NCBI GenBank assembly: GCA_902702965.1
Contig: CACRXP010000018.1
Coordinates: 1,422,607 to 1,486,606, forward strand
Source: Spirometra erinaceieuropaei
Taxonomy: Eukaryota > Platyhelminthes > Cestoda > Diphyllobothriidea > Diphyllobothriidae
Direction of reading: 5' to 3'
Length of the DNA stretch: 64,000 nucleotides
Positions 45,513 through 57,290 of the stretch are shown here, in pieces; position 1 is the first letter of the stretch, and each line of letters opens with the position of its first letter. The notes below the pieces were generated by a model. The model did not search any database. It saw nothing but the letters and a program-made list of their open reading frames with translations, and had not been told where the DNA came from. Position numbers and translations under genes: made by a program.

Positions 45513-47100
45513 GTGAAGCCAAGTAGATGAGGTCGGATACCGAAGGCTTCCAATTTTGCCAAAAGGCTTTGCCGAGATCAAAGGAGATAACTGACACTGA
45601 CTGTTGTTCATTACGAAGAGAAGTGATTAAATAAGGAAGGCTGAGTGGCAAGTTTTGCCCGATCCTTCGGGTAAAAATCTGTGCTGGTCGGAACCCAGAA
45701 GCTGATTATCTAGACAGAAATCAAGAATTTCTTTGGAAATTATCTTCTTAAGAGGTCTTATGTGAAGACGGAGTTTTTTGCACACTGCGATAGTTATTTA
45801 TGTCAGATCGAGACCTATGCTTGATAACTGGAAGGCTAATTGAGGTCTTCCATGTTTTCGGGAAAAATTAGTTCGAAATGTGGACTGAGAATGAATAACT
45901 ATGCAATATAGGGGGGTCCAGTAATTGCTTGCTAGTCGAGGTTGGAAAACTATGAGTTCGAGTGCAGTATGAGCTTTTTCAGCGAATTAGGTGTTTCTTA
46001 ATTAGGTCTTAGGAAACATCGACTTAATGAGTGTCCTTTCTATCAGCAGACGAAAAAAAGGGACTGGTTCGGACTCATTTGCAATGTGTTTTGTAAAGAG
46101 TGCATTAAACAATTCCACCTTGTCAGCATCCTCGATGAGGAAGATTTTGTTGACGTTAAGCAAAGGGGAAGTTCCGTGAGCATGCTAAAGGAGGACAGAT
46201 GGAAGAAGATTTTAGCAACGGATTTGGGAGGGTTCGGGCTACTGCGAGTAAGTTATTCTCTCCGCCTCTCGCGCTTGACGCATCTTCGAGGCCATTTCGA
46301 AGAGTTCTGTGATTCTTAGATGAACGGATTAAGAACTGGCGGAAAAGTCACACAACTACTCCCTCAGTGTTTTATCCAATTATAACGAAAGTGAGGGTAA
46401 AGGGTATCCAAAAAGTTAAACTTAAAATATGAACGAGGCACAAATTCTAAGATTACTCTGGGAACATCCGACTTGCAATCACAAATATGTTGGATTTCTT
46501 TGAAAAGGTAAGCGGTAGGCAACAGGGATTCTTATACGGTCACAATCGAAAAGGTCCTTCTTGAAAGCAGTGAAAAGGGAGGCAATGTCATTTATAAGGA
46601 TCAGATCTGGAAGACGATTATTCCTTGTTGGAGAGCGTACAAACCGAGACCAATTTGCAAAATTGATAATGTCTTGGAAAGGCTGGAGTCTAGGTGAACA
46701 AACACTCGAAATAAATCTACTAAAGGAAAGTTAAGCTCCTCAGCGATTAGTTTGACACTGAAGGGAGATTCCAAAATTAACTTAAAGATTTTTTAAAATT
46801 GTGCATGAGCACTGGCTGAAGAGTTTGGAGGATTGTAGACACAACAGAGAATAGCCTTTATTTACAGTGAGGAAATAATAGAAACAAAGCAGAGATTTCC
46901 GGAGAATAATGGGTAAATTGGATCGCAGGGAAAGGGCTTTAAGGAAGATCTAAGATGAGGAAAGCAGCCTCCCCCACGAACATTTATATGGTTTGCACGG
47001 AGAAATCAAAATCAACTATAAAATTGGAAGAGTCAGGAATACGAGGATAGGCCCAGGACTCTGCCCGGCCTAAAATGTGAGGCGCCATTCCAAAAGCAAT
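45513..47100 (-). mobile_element. Very decayed LINE family II copy, EN to RT motif A
   Basis: EN-like reading lies around 46870-46560 (CVYNPPNSSASAHAQF). Linker reading is at 46320-46080 (VNKIFLIEDADKVELFNALF). RT motif A is near 45590 (SFDLGKAFW). Dozens of stops. It is oriented opposite to the family II copy that begins just to its right. Confidence 0.6.
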
Positions 47101-47229
47101 GTATCTGATTTAGGTGATTGTTTTTAGAACATACGTGGCCTTTAATAATATAATGGCTAGTGTCTTTCGAGCAGCGTGACTACTGTCAAGGTTATTTAGA
47201 AAAACTTGAAAATAGGCAGATAGGCCCTC

Positions 47230-47910
47230 AATTTGTGATATTTTTGAGCAAGCTAAGAGAATTTCCGAAGAAAAACAGATAGCCGAAGAGGTTCAATTAA
47301 CTGAAAACCGTTCGTTAAATGTCGCCAATCTTTTCTCCCGAAAAGTACGAACTCACAGAAAAACGCAGCATCCCACCCTCCGAGACGCTTTCGGGAATCC
47401 TATAGCTGATGCCCGGTTGACCGCTGATAGTTTGAATGCTTTTCTGAATAAAACGTTTATTAAAAACTCGACCACTCCGCTTTCGACCATTGGTCGGGGC
47501 AGTTCTCCATCCTATAACTTTCACTCTGTCGGATGTGACTGTAGCGCTTCGGCGCTTTCGTCAATATCATAGTCCTGAATCTGATGATGTCCCATTTAGC
47601 ATTCCAAAGTGGATGCAACTGTAATTTTCCCATCCCTCTTATGCAAGATATTTAATCTCGCTCTTGAAAGTGGAACCTATCCTATTTTGTGGAAGGAATC
47701 ACACATTTTACCTATTCCCAAGTATGACCCATCTATGCAATTTGATTAGTTTCGGCCAATAAACACACTCCTCTCAGTTTCGAGGACCTTAGAGACATTG
47801 ATCAAGGGTAACATGTGTCACTTATCAGAGAACAACCTACTGAACGCTGTACAGCATGGATCCCTCAAAGCATGGTCTTGTGAAACCTGTCAGATCTCTT
47901 TCTTCAATCA
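47230..47910 (+). mobile_element. LINE family II copy, linker to RT, first part
   Basis: It is colinear with LINE A. Patches are TFTLSDVTVALRRFRQYHSP, ESDDVPFSIPK, VIFPSLLCKIFNLALESGTY, SHILPIPKYDPSMQFD and AVQHGSLKAWSCETCQ. The tryptophan codon of LKAWSC lines up with the TGA of LINE A. It is interrupted near 47910 by a minus-strand family I fragment. Confidence 0.8.
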
Positions 47911-48448
47911 TGTTTTGTATGTATGTATGTATGTATGTATATTGAAGGGTTACAGGCAGAGCCCTTGATGACCCTATTAATGTACAGTGCTTTCGCAGAT
48001 TCATGCTCAAAAATAAAATAAAATTGCAGGCATTTAAAATGTGATTGGGTCACAGTTCAATCGTAATCATAAGGTAGTGCATGGGGTCACTGTAAATTGG
48101 TGCGGAAGATTGTATATGACAGATTTTACAAAACTGGCTGTGCATAGTCATGCTGTACAAGCCGATTTCTGTCGAAAACTAGACGAGCAAGTTTTCTTTT
48201 AAACACACAAACTGTGTCAGCCGTCACCATCTCGCTTGGGAGCGAGTTCCACGGCCTGACAACCCGCTGGCTGAAAGAAAATTTTCGTCGGTCTAAACGT
48301 GTTCGCTCATTCCCGACTTTGAATGCATGGCCGCGTAGTTGGTTTGTACGGGCGAACTCAAAGAAGTCCTCTGCCCTTAATGAGCAACCCTGGCCGCGAA
48401 CAATCCGGAACGTCCAGAGTAGACTGCAGTTTATTTGTCTATTTTGCA
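47911..48448 (-). mobile_element. 5'-truncated LINE family I insertion with (CATA)n tail
   Basis: The minus strand reads TFRIVRGQGCSLRAEDFFEF, ARTNQLRGHAFKVGNERTRL and RVVRPWNSLPSEMVTADTVC. Then a 3' UTR ends in a (CATA)n tail at 47916-47940. It splits the family II copy; TTTTG occurs at both edges (...CATGTTTTG before, CTATTTTGCAATC after), a likely 5-bp target duplication. Confidence 0.8.
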
Positions 48449-49480
48449 ATCTGGGGACCATGGTTTTGCACTTTACACAGTATCTTTCGACTTCACTAAG
48501 GCTTTTTATCGTATTGACCATGCTCTTCTTCACTTGAACCTGTCTTCTTTCGGCATAGGTGGCAAACTTCTGAATTTCATATCCTCCTACCTAGGCGCTC
48601 GTACACAACGAGTTAAGATTTCCAATGCAATCTCTAACCCCATATGTTTGAGGAGTGGAGTCATTCAGGGTAGTGTACTCGACTCGGCTTTATTTTACCT
48701 TTTCGTTAATGATGTATCAGAGTTATTTCAGAATGGTAAGCCCTTCATGTATGCGATGATCTGAAGGTTGCATATAGATATAAGCCGGCAGAGCACGGCA
48801 TCGTGCTCGAGCTCCTAAAGAGCGACCTACAGGCCTTTGCCCAGTGGTGCCGCACACGGCGCCTTTCTCTTTCTTGGCACAAGTGCTGAGTCACGGTAAT
48901 TGGCGACGACCACCAACCTCAACTTAGTATTGAAGTTCGCGACATAAATGTGCCTGGGTTATTAGGGATCTGGGTGTATGATACTCCAAGAGCCTCAATC
49001 TCTCGGAGCACTGTGCCTTGATAGTCTCCAAAGCACGTAAAACGACCGGGTTTATACCCCGAAACTTTAAAATCAACGATACGAGAACGCTCCTTTATAA
49101 CATGTACGCAAGACCTGGCCTGGAATACTGGTCGTTTTTATTAAGCCTCATGCGTGCTGCTGAGCGGAAGAAAATAGAATCCGCCAAACATTTTTTTACC
49201 AAGAGAGTTTTAACCCCGGAACACCGACGTTTGTCTTACCAAGAAAGTTGCCGGCTTACAGGCCTTGATCCTTTATGGTTTCGTAGATGACAAGAGGGAA
49301 TATTTTTATTATTTCAGCTTTTATATAATCGCACCTTTAACCCACTCATTACTTTAAAACATCTTGTCCACGCCCGACTTAACAGTCACCGTGAGGTCTT
49401 TTTATTTCCTCCTCTGGCACGTTCCGTCAAATATCGCCGGTTCTTTTCTTTAAACACACTTGCTATTTAGAATTAATTTC
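48449..49480 (+). mobile_element. LINE family II copy, second part (RT palm to C-terminus)
   Basis: The frame 48435-48764 reads DHGFALYTVSFDFTKAFYRI, LSSFGIGGKLLNFISSYLGA and SGVIQGSVLDSALFYLFVND. The catalytic region reads PFMYA then a frame change before DDLKVAYRYK. The thumb continues to about 49290 (HRRLSYQESCRLTGLDPLWF) and the C-terminus to about 49480. It is the 3' partner of 47230-47910. Confidence 0.85.
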
Positions 49481-49499
49481 CGAGGGACGTGAGAATTGT

Positions 49500-50570
49500 G
49501 CAAAATTCCAGTAATACGTCGTTCGTTCCAGTTAGCGACTTAGCCTGGTCAAAGTCCGTTTCATCGGTGAAAACAGATGCGAGAAACCAACTCAGATGTC
49601 CTGCCTTATCGTCACTTTCGGCAATGCCCTCAATGTTGTCCCCTTCAACGCTAAAACCGTCTCTTTGTTCTTCGACCTCCTGTTGATTTGGCTGAAGAGT
49701 ACTTTTGACTTATCAACGATCCGTTCCATAAAGCGAGTTTCATACTCCCTCAGTGACCTGCGGATGCTCGACCTTACCTCGTTTCGCCTTTGACGAAACT
49801 GCTCATAAACCAAAGGTCGTTCGGTTGTTATATACCTTCTCCAAAGTTAAATGTCCCAGTTTATCTCTTTCTTTATATCTCGCGTTAACCAAACAGGACG
49901 ATTTGTCTTTCGGACTCTCTTTTTCGGGCGGTTTCGATACATACCGTCTCTTATAACTCCTTTGGAAGTGTTCCAGTCGACATCTGAAAGTCTGGTAAGA
50001 ACGTCATGCCAGTTCACAACTGATAACTTATTACTCATGGCAGCAAAATTTCCTCTCCAGAAACTTAGCCCCCGATCAATTGTCTCCACTCGTTTGGTGT
50101 GTAAGAGGTATTTCCAAAAAAACATTACGTGGTCACTGTCACCAACCGGAACTACGGACCTAAGTTCGCCGGCACTAATTGGATCATTTGTAAGGACGAG
50201 ATCAAAACAATTTGCCCTTTGGGCTTCTCTGATTCTGGTTGGAAACTTGACATTCTGTACGAGGAAGAGATTACTTGTTTGTTTTAAGAACTTGAAATCG
50301 AAGGAGTTACGCGAACCGTTTACAAATAAATTGTCACAATCTGCGATCGGTGCGTTGGAGCCTCGGGCTATCAGTAAGTAACCCAAACATCGCCTTGTCA
50401 GCCTCTGGAGTCTGATGGGGCGACGTGTATACGGTCAAAAAATTCAGATTAAGTGAGCCACGCATATTTCGTTCTGACAATACTGTCTCACAGTCACAGA
50501 AACAATCAATTTTGTGTTCTGACGCGATGACTCCTCTCTTGACGTAGGTTTCTAGTCTTCCTCCCCTTTT
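49500..50570 (-). mobile_element. LINE family I copy, EN and linker only
   Basis: The frame 50386-49847 reads NVKFPTRIREAQRANCFDLV, LTNDPISAGE and VPVGDSDHVMFFWKYLL. Upstream, to 50570, more EN is visible (GGRLETYVKRGVIASEH, LNFLTVYTSPHQTPEADKAM). The linker frame is 49813-49592 (QFRQRRNEVRSSIRRSLREY). It is truncated on both sides: the RT is missing next to the plus-strand copy, and the EN start is cut at a LINE 3' end. Confidence 0.8.
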
Positions 50571-51060
50571 TTAGAATAGGTTTATTATAGAACCTCTTAG
50601 GCATTGTCATTCTCCTTTGAACACAGGAAAAAAAGCTAAATCAAACTCATCATTTCAGCCGAACTTTGACTTCACTTGCTCTGGGTGTCTATCTAGCAAA
50701 TAGAGCGCGAATTTGAAGTTCGATTTAAGTTCAAAAACCTGGGTTCCAAGATAAAATATTCGCAAAAATTAGAAAAATAAACGATATATACAACATAGAG
50801 ATTAAAGTTTGGAGTTTTGTAGGATTTGGGGTCCTGAATTAGTCGTACTTCGCGGAACTTGAAGAACTTTGGCATCGACCTGACATTGAAATTATTTTAG
50901 AGTTGAACAAATTTTGGTGTCTGCTAGTCGCCGGTGTGACAAACACAGACATGACGAAAGTTAGTAATGCTACGCACAATCCCTTCTAATTTCCAGCGAA
51001 AAGAGAAGACGGGTTCCCAGGGGAAGTTTGGGAATTATTTATAACAATGAAAAGATTAGG
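50571..51060 (-). mobile_element. LINE 3' end, second copy of the 26305 family
   Basis: It is colinear with 26305-26690, including the AATAAACCTATTCTA-type end and GTTCAAAGGAGAATGACAATGCC. Upstream is a decayed RT C-terminus (FRWKLEGIVRS near 51000, MPKFFKFREVRLIQDPKSYK near 50870). Confidence 0.7.
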
Positions 51061-51229
51061 CCTGGAGCTTAGTTGGAATCGGGGATGTTGGGATATCCTA
51101 TGGCAGGGACAGGCTTGGGTGGGGTTCCATAACGCTGATCGGGTTTGCCAATATTCTATTACCTACATACTATGACCGATTTCAGTAGGCCGTCGACAGT
51201 TGGTTTTCTTGTGTCCGTCTAGTTTCATG

Positions 51230-51640
51230 GGCATACGTTTAGAGTTTACGGTTAGGGTTTCGCGGACTTAGGATTGGAGTTTGGGTTAAGGATTTCGTGG
51301 GCTTAGGGCTAGGCCTTAGGCTTAAGGTTTAGGGTTAGGGTTTCGTAGGCTTGCGGTTTAAGGTTACAGCTTCGTGGACGCAGGGTTGGGGTTTAGGATT
51401 AGGGTCTCTTGTGTTTGGGGTTAGAATTAAGGTTTAAGGTTACGATTGTGGTAAGGTTTAGGACCAGGGTTGGGGTTAAGGTTTAGGACTAGGGTGACGG
51501 TTTGGAGTTAGAATAAGAGTTTCGGGTTAGAGCTAAGGATCACTTTTGGGGTGACGGTTAAGAGTAAGGTTCGGACTTTAGGGTTAGGGTTGAGAATAAG
51601 GGCTGGAGTTTGGATTAAGGTTTAGAGTTATGGCTGGAGT
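51230..51640 (+). repeat. Degenerate TTAGGG-like (telomere-like) tract
   Basis: About 400 bp built from GGGTTA, GGTTTAG and TTAGGG words with irregular spacing, with TTCGTGG/TTCGTAGG interspersed. Exact TTAGGGTTAGGG occurs near 51330. It borders the RTE zinc-finger tail. Confidence 0.85.
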
Positions 51641-52560
51641 TAAGAGTTCCGCGCATGGACTGGCCTCGTCGGACACCTCCAGTCCAGTGCAATAACCCAA
51701 CAAACCTATCTGCCGTCCCTTAAACGTCCCCGTCCTCACCCGTGTACCAACCTCCACAGTGACAACCACCATCGTCACCGATGATCACACTTCTGATGCT
51801 CCGCTGCCGTCGATCGCGGCGATTATCACCTCACACACCCCCGCCACTAGTGGGGTCATTCCCGACGCCCTGTTAACTGTTGCCCCCGCCACCCCACCAC
51901 CAGCAACGTGGAATCCATCCCAACGTCTTCTTACTGGAATCTCACATTCATCCCGGGCATCGGCCCGGTTGGTCGCTTGACAATCCACAGCACCGTTACT
52001 GGCAAACCAGAGCCAGAAGCATCTACATACCCTCGCCGTATCCGCCTTCATTGTCCGCACTACCCGCGCACATCCGCTAACCACATGGGCTTATTCGTCA
52101 CATGCGTATACACGACAGCGGAATTCGCCACAGTATCGACATGTCAAGCGCACCTAATACACCAGACAACAATCCTACTTCCAGCACTTTTAAGCCCCCA
52201 TAGAGCAGCGCGGCCACCGCTAACAGCACCACTACCGCAAGTGACTCTGGACTTCCCGAACCATCCTGCCCACGTTGCCACCACACATGCAAATCATGCA
52301 TCGGTCTGGTCGGTCACTCGCTGATCCATCGCAGAGGCTTGCGAACCGGTGTCTAATGCACTAACATATATCCGTCGCCACCGAATCATCTGTCCGCACT
52401 ACCCACTCACATTCCCCCATCTCATGGGCCTACTCGGTCACGCGTGCCCCCATGTTAATGTGAGGGAAACCATCGCGGCACAAACCCTGCCACCACTCAT
52501 TCCCCACCACATATGCCACATCCAAACCCGCTCCACATCACTCACCACAGGTTCGGGACA
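51641..52560 (+). mobile_element. C2H2 zinc-finger tail of an RTE-like LINE
   Basis: A Ser/Thr/Pro-rich linker (TTTIVTDDHTSDA...PATSGVIPDALLTVAPATPP) leads into finger modules. These are IPGIGPVGRLTIHSTVTG, RRIRLHCPHYPRTSANHMGL and a third at 52370-52450 (RRHRIICPHYPLTFPHLMGL, LGH). The second Cys of CPHC reads Tyr in two modules. It is the same tail as 3360-3930. Confidence 0.7.
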
Positions 52561-52759
52561 AGCACTACCTCGGCACCTCCATGTGGCCCCTTTGATAATC
52601 TAACGGACCTGAGATTCGAGCTGCCTACGAATTTTGTACGAAATCTCGGCTTGTCGTGTGGGAGGCCAGCTCGTGTGTTCAGCACGTGTAAACATGTAGA
52701 TTTTAACTGTCAGAAACTACACCCAATCCCGCATCAAACATCAAGTCGACTAGGGAAAT

Positions 52760-53020
52760 ACACTAGTATCTGGAAGAGGTTTTAGAGAGTGATGTCGGCT
52801 ATCAGAGCGCACATTCATTATTATAAACAATCTGACGCGTTTAAATTCACCACGGTGCGCTAAAAGTCGTGGCCTAGAAGGTTGCCAACTAACGATTAAA
52901 AGTAGACCTCACCGCCAGCCTAGTGTGTGTCTGCATGGCACGACCGACTGGTGGACTGATAGTCAGGCTGTGGTGACTTTTTCTTAATTTAGCCTTCATG
53001 GCACTCCCACTCAGTTGGGA
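52760..53020 (-). repeat. Dispersed repeat family 2, copy c
   Basis: Reverse complement of copy a over roughly 250 bp, including GTGCCATGAAGGCTAAATTAAG, CAGCCTGACTATCAGTCC, AGTTGGCAACCTTCTAGGCC and TTGTTTATAATAATGAATG. Confidence 0.7.
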
Positions 53021-53480
53021 TTTGCAGTGTAAACGATAGCTAAAGCTACAAAGAAAAAATGATACATGGAAACTCTAAGTTAGGGACGTTGCGTTTTTTT
53101 TTACAAAAGAGCGATATCTAAAATATGGGGAAAATGGCAAGGATGAATAATTATGCAGATTCATGAAGAAACGAAGCCCGATGGTAAAGTCCAGGAAGTT
53201 CCGAACTGAAGCCAATTGTTAGAACTTGTTGCTTGGACAAATTCATGTCCGGTAAGATACGACCGAGGAACGGAAACTGTTCGCTGCAACTGACTAAGAG
53301 GGATTGACGAATATGAGCGCAATCAATGGAACAATGACATCATGTAGCAGACGGGCAAAAGGTCCGCGTTAACACAAGTCAGCATCAGTTGAGTGTATTT
53401 TAGCATATCCAGACAACATTACGGAAAAATTCAGGTGCACAAAAAAATGCAAAGAGATAGATCGAAAATGTACCTAGATG
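53021..53480. other. Possible 3' LTR region of the gypsy element, unproven
   Basis: It lies directly downstream (minus strand) of a polypurine tract at 53495-53510. No matching second LTR was found, so LTR identity is open. Confidence 0.25.
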
Positions 53481-53739
53481 TACGCAACCACCCCCCCCCT
53501 CCACCAGAGAGTTTGGTGAACGAAGAAACGCTCAATAAAAAATTCAAAAACTTACACCACAAAGTCTTTGATTTTGACAGGAAAGTGGGGAGGTCTACCA
53601 GAACGACCTGAAGTGTGTGTTGGATTAGTAGAAGAATCAGGATGGGTAGGTTGGATGGTCGAGTTTGGTGGTTTAGTGGGTGAACGGAAACGGGTGGATC
53701 GGGTGGGGACGATGCAGGAGAATTGGATGGCACGAGGGA

Positions 53740-54720
53740 CGGTGGGGTTCTCCCAGGATAGTCTGGCTTAAGTCTGCCGATGGCGACCGTGTCAGTCTTA
53801 CCAGCCTTCGGAATGACGTAATACTTGTCCATCCGCTAAAGAACTTCATATGCGCCATCCTATGGGGAACAAATAGGCTTGCGATCTGCATCATGCCGGA
53901 CAGGAACGAACGAGATTTAAGATCCTCGTGCACAAACACACGTTTGGAAGTCAAACAAGTGGCAGTTGGACGCAGCTGGGCCGTGCGTCGTTTCAACAGC
54001 CGCAGGAAGCTACTCGGCATGCTGGTGTTCACTGTGGAATACTGCACGAATTCTCCGCGCAGACGTAGGGGTGTATCGTTTGCGAGTTTGTTAGCGGTGC
54101 ATTAGATGTCCTCCCTGGCAGATCGGATGTCGAAGAGCAGAAGAGGGAGATTATCACTCCAAGGGGCTGGTTCTGAGCGGGTTATCAGTGCAGGCTTGAG
54201 TTGACGGTGTAGACGCTCCACGAGAACGTCTGAGGTAGGGTCATATGTCGTGGTTGTGATGTGCGCACACCGAGCAGTCTAGTAAACTCACTGAAGAGAC
54301 TGGATTATAATTGCCTCCCGCGGTCAGTAAAAATTGTGGCTTGCTCACAAAAAGTTGAAATCCAGAGGGTTAGGAAGACCATCGCAATATTTTCTGTCGA
54401 GTTATCCAAGGTAGGAATGACAACCGCTCATCTTGTGAAATAGTTAACCGTTGTCAGAATGTGCGTGTGCCCATGTAAAAGAGGTAACGAGCCAGCTAAG
54501 TCCAAGTGGACGTGGTTGATTTGAACGCCCAATACGGCAAATGTACTTGGTAGAGAAAATATGTGGCGATGGACTTTGTTTTTCGGCAGGCCGAATACTG
54601 CCTAGTCGAAAGAGCAATGTCAGATTTCATTTTCGGCCAGACAAAACCAGCGGCGATGAGCTTACGATGAGCGCCGATGCCGAGATGCGACGGGGAATGG
54701 AAATAGTCAAACACCAACTA
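53740..54720 (-). pseudogene. Gypsy integrase (H2C2, decayed core, C-terminal domain)
   Basis: The zinc-binding part is at 54717-54496 (YFHSPSHLGIGAHRKLIAAG, FVWPKMKSDI, then a CRKTK with one Cys). The core is barely recognisable. The C-terminal part reads RRTAQLRPTATCLTSKRVFV, then MDKYYVIPKAGKTDTVAIGR and LKPDYPG, the end typical of flatworm gypsy integrases. Confidence 0.75.
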
Positions 54721-54829
54721 GCGGTATGATGGTGCAGCAACAGGTCGGGGAGTACCTGCGGGCCAGTCGAACAAAATCATACTTGGTGATGCAAGGGGTG
54801 GCGCATCTCAAAGTTACAGAGTAGTACAC

Positions 54830-55530
54830 GTGCGTAGGTCAGTGATGGACTTGTCTGCTGACTGGAGTTCTGTAAGCTTCGCCAAGTCGAAGTTGGGAGT
54901 TAGGCTGTTGATGTCCGGTCTAGAAAGCGCATCAGCAACAATATCTTAGCTCCTCGGACGTAGCGGACGTCTGCAGTAAACTTAGAAATATAATTTAGAT
55001 GACGAGCTTCCCTGGGCGAGTGCCGATCTGGGTTGACCTCGAGGGCGTATGAGAGAGGCTTATGGTCGGTGTGAACCCGAAAATCTCTGTCCTCTAGAAG
55101 TATCGAAAGTGACGAACGGACAAGTAGATGGCAAGAAGCTTGCGAGAGAAAACGCTGTGGCGAATCTGCGCGGGTTAAAGCTTATGTGAAAAGAAACTTA
55201 GAGACTGCAACTGGTCACGCACCTATTGATGTTAGGCTGCGCCGACAGCACTTTTGGAAGCGTCAGCGGTCAAAATCAGCTGTGCATGGCCACTGAAGCT
55301 GAGATGGTACAGTGAGAGCTTTCTTGGATGCCTCAAAAACTACGTTAGCTGCCGGCGAAAGTTCAATCGGCCTTGCCTTCAACTTTAAAAGTACGGTCAA
55401 GGCATCCAGTGTCGTCGCACAGAGGGGAATAAAAAGTCGGTAGTAGTTGATATGGCCAGTGATTCGCCGTTGCTGCTTAAGTGTCGTGGAAGCGGAGGAA
55501 GATAAGATGCTCTGCACTTTCTCTGGGAGT
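54830..55530 (-). pseudogene. Gypsy RNase H and connection
   Basis: Patches are RRITGHINYYRLFIPLCATT and SPAANVVFEASKKAL (connection), then HSVFSRKLLAIYLSVRHFRY and FTPTISLSHTLSRSTQIGTR near 55030. Then comes a decayed VRGAKD..VADALSRPDIN-type end near 54930. Stops in most frames. Confidence 0.75.
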
Positions 55531-55559
55531 GGTGCGATTCCATGCTAGTCAACGTGGTG

Positions 55560-56200
55560 ACCATGGAGATCGAGAGAAGTAACGCCGAAGAGACATTCGC
55601 CGACGTTTATTTGAAAAACAAGTTGTTATAAACGATCGAGTACTTTGCGCAAGTGGGATGCATGTTCCTCTGTGGAAGGGGTCGTGAAGAGTAGGTCGAC
55701 CATGTCGACAAATCTAAATGAGAGGCCCAGCAAGACCCCGTGAATAAAACGCTGGAAGGATTGGGCCACTTTGCAAAAACCGAAAGGCGTGACCAGAAAT
55801 TCAAACACGTTGAAGGACGTCATGATGGCGAACTTGGGGTGTTTTCTTCTGCGAACGGTATTTGGTGATGCGCTCTCACGAGGTCTATTTTGGGAAAAAA
55901 AATGGCTTTTACTGCCAGCACATGAGAGAACTCATGGATATGGGGAATAAGATACCGATCGGGGACGGCGTTCTGTTGAGGAGGAGATAGCCGCCTCATA
56001 GTCTCTACTCACCAGCCGATTTCTTAGTGACCATATGGAGTGGAGAGGCCGATGGACTTGAAATAGGATTGACATTTCCCAAGCTCATCGTAGGTTTCCA
56101 TTCATTCCTCGTTGTCCGTAGTTTGTCGGATGAAGCCTGGGCGGATAAGCATGTACGGATTGCTCGGTGGCGACTATGCATTATCCGAACGCGTGCCGAA
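55560..56200 (-). pseudogene. Gypsy reverse transcriptase
   Basis: Patches are PDRYLIPHIHEFSHVLAVKA, FFPKIDLVRAHHQIP, MTSFNVFEFLVTPFGFCKVA, QSFQRFIHGVLLGL and FRFVDMVDLLFTT. The last corresponds to the catalytic YIDDLL, but the first Asp is Val here, so it is inactive. Confidence 0.85.
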
Positions 56201-56222
56201 CTTCTTCAGTAAACTGAAAGTG

Positions 56223-56650
56223 TTAGGCGATGGACGAGTAGTCCTTACTAATTTCAGCGAATAGCGAACTGGGAATGGTCAAGGGAATGCCGGCCGACGA
56301 TTCGGAAGCGACGGTACCAACCTTAAAATGCTTAGTTGTGATATCGACCGATTTGCTGTGCCCCAAGTCGACGGCGAGGCCAAAATGTGATAGGAAATCT
56401 GCCCCGATAGTGGGCGAATGAAAGCCGGCCTGCAAAAAGGCCCACCGGAAACGTCGCTGTGACCGATGTCGAGGTTGTGTGAGCGTTGTCCGTAGGTGTG
56501 AATGGTGGTGCTGTTGACAGTCTCAAATGAGAACTACGAAAGCTTTATGTGGTGACGCTTAGCAGGCGGGATGACACTGACCTCTGCACCGGTATCAACA
56601 GGAAAACGTAGACCACTCGACTTGTCATTGATGTAGAAGAGGCGACTAGG
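56223..56650 (-). pseudogene. Gypsy aspartic protease
   Basis: It reads RLFYINDKSSGLRFPVDTGA then EVSVIP, with the active-site DTG at 56596-56588. The second half, in other frames, gives FHSPTIGADFLSHFGLAVDL, matching the ILGADFL motif that closes retropepsins. At least two frame changes are present. Confidence 0.85.
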
Positions 56651-57290
56651 TCGGGAGTGGCCAGCGACAGTCGTCGTCATTACTGACTGGCATGGACATT
56701 TACTTGCGGTGACGCCTGAACGAATGTGAAGGATGGAAGGATGCTCTAAAATATTTAACTAGTAATTGGCTCCGCTACTGAAGAAGGTCGGATATCAATC
56801 CCAGCCGCTGCTCATGACGTTGATTCCGGAATTAGCGTTGAGCAACTGTAGGATGCTGCTTCAGCCCGACTAACAAGGTTTGGTGAGTAATGTATTACGG
56901 TTTCCTGAAATGGAATGCAGACAGCCGATGACGTCGCTTCCTACTGGCTTAAGGAGTAAATTAATAGCAGTTGGTTCTGAGGCGACTGTCTGTGGAACTG
57001 CGGGGAGGGCCTTTGGGAGGAACAGTCAGGATATGCCTTGCAAGATTATTCTAACGTTCACACGGTAGGAGTCATATATATCGCTGCTAGCGACGAACAA
57101 GGTTTTGGATGATCCGGCAGCCGGTGTGCCTTAGGTAACACAAATATGGACACAATGAACAAGACAAGGGATCGAGGGTTGTGAGCTCTTCGTATTTTGG
57201 TGAGACGACATCGCCTTCTCAAAAACTGAGACTTTAGGTTAACAAGGCGGTTTGTTCGAACAGTAACCCAATAACAAACCCTGAGTAAGG
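56651..57290. promoter_or_regulatory. Presumed PSMC2 upstream region
   Basis: About 640 bp lie between the gypsy protease and the PSMC2 ATG. It must hold the PSMC2 leader and promoter. No TATA box or other element could be assigned with confidence. Traces of gypsy gag may occupy the left part. Confidence 0.35.

Larger units (their letters stand above)
53495..56650 (-). mobile_element. Ty3/gypsy retrotransposon, decayed pol
   Basis: The minus-strand order is protease, RT, RNase H, integrase, then a polypurine tract (GGTGGAGGGGGGGGG at 53510-53496). This order is diagnostic of Ty3/gypsy (Metaviridae). Gag is not recognisable, no paired LTRs were found, and most domains carry stops or shifts. 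It sits head to head with PSMC2, whose ATG is 640 bp away. Confidence 0.88.

Noticed and set aside
53021..53498. 3' LTR of the gypsy element
   Set aside because: A polypurine tract precedes it, but no second LTR copy near 56.7-57.2 kb could be matched.
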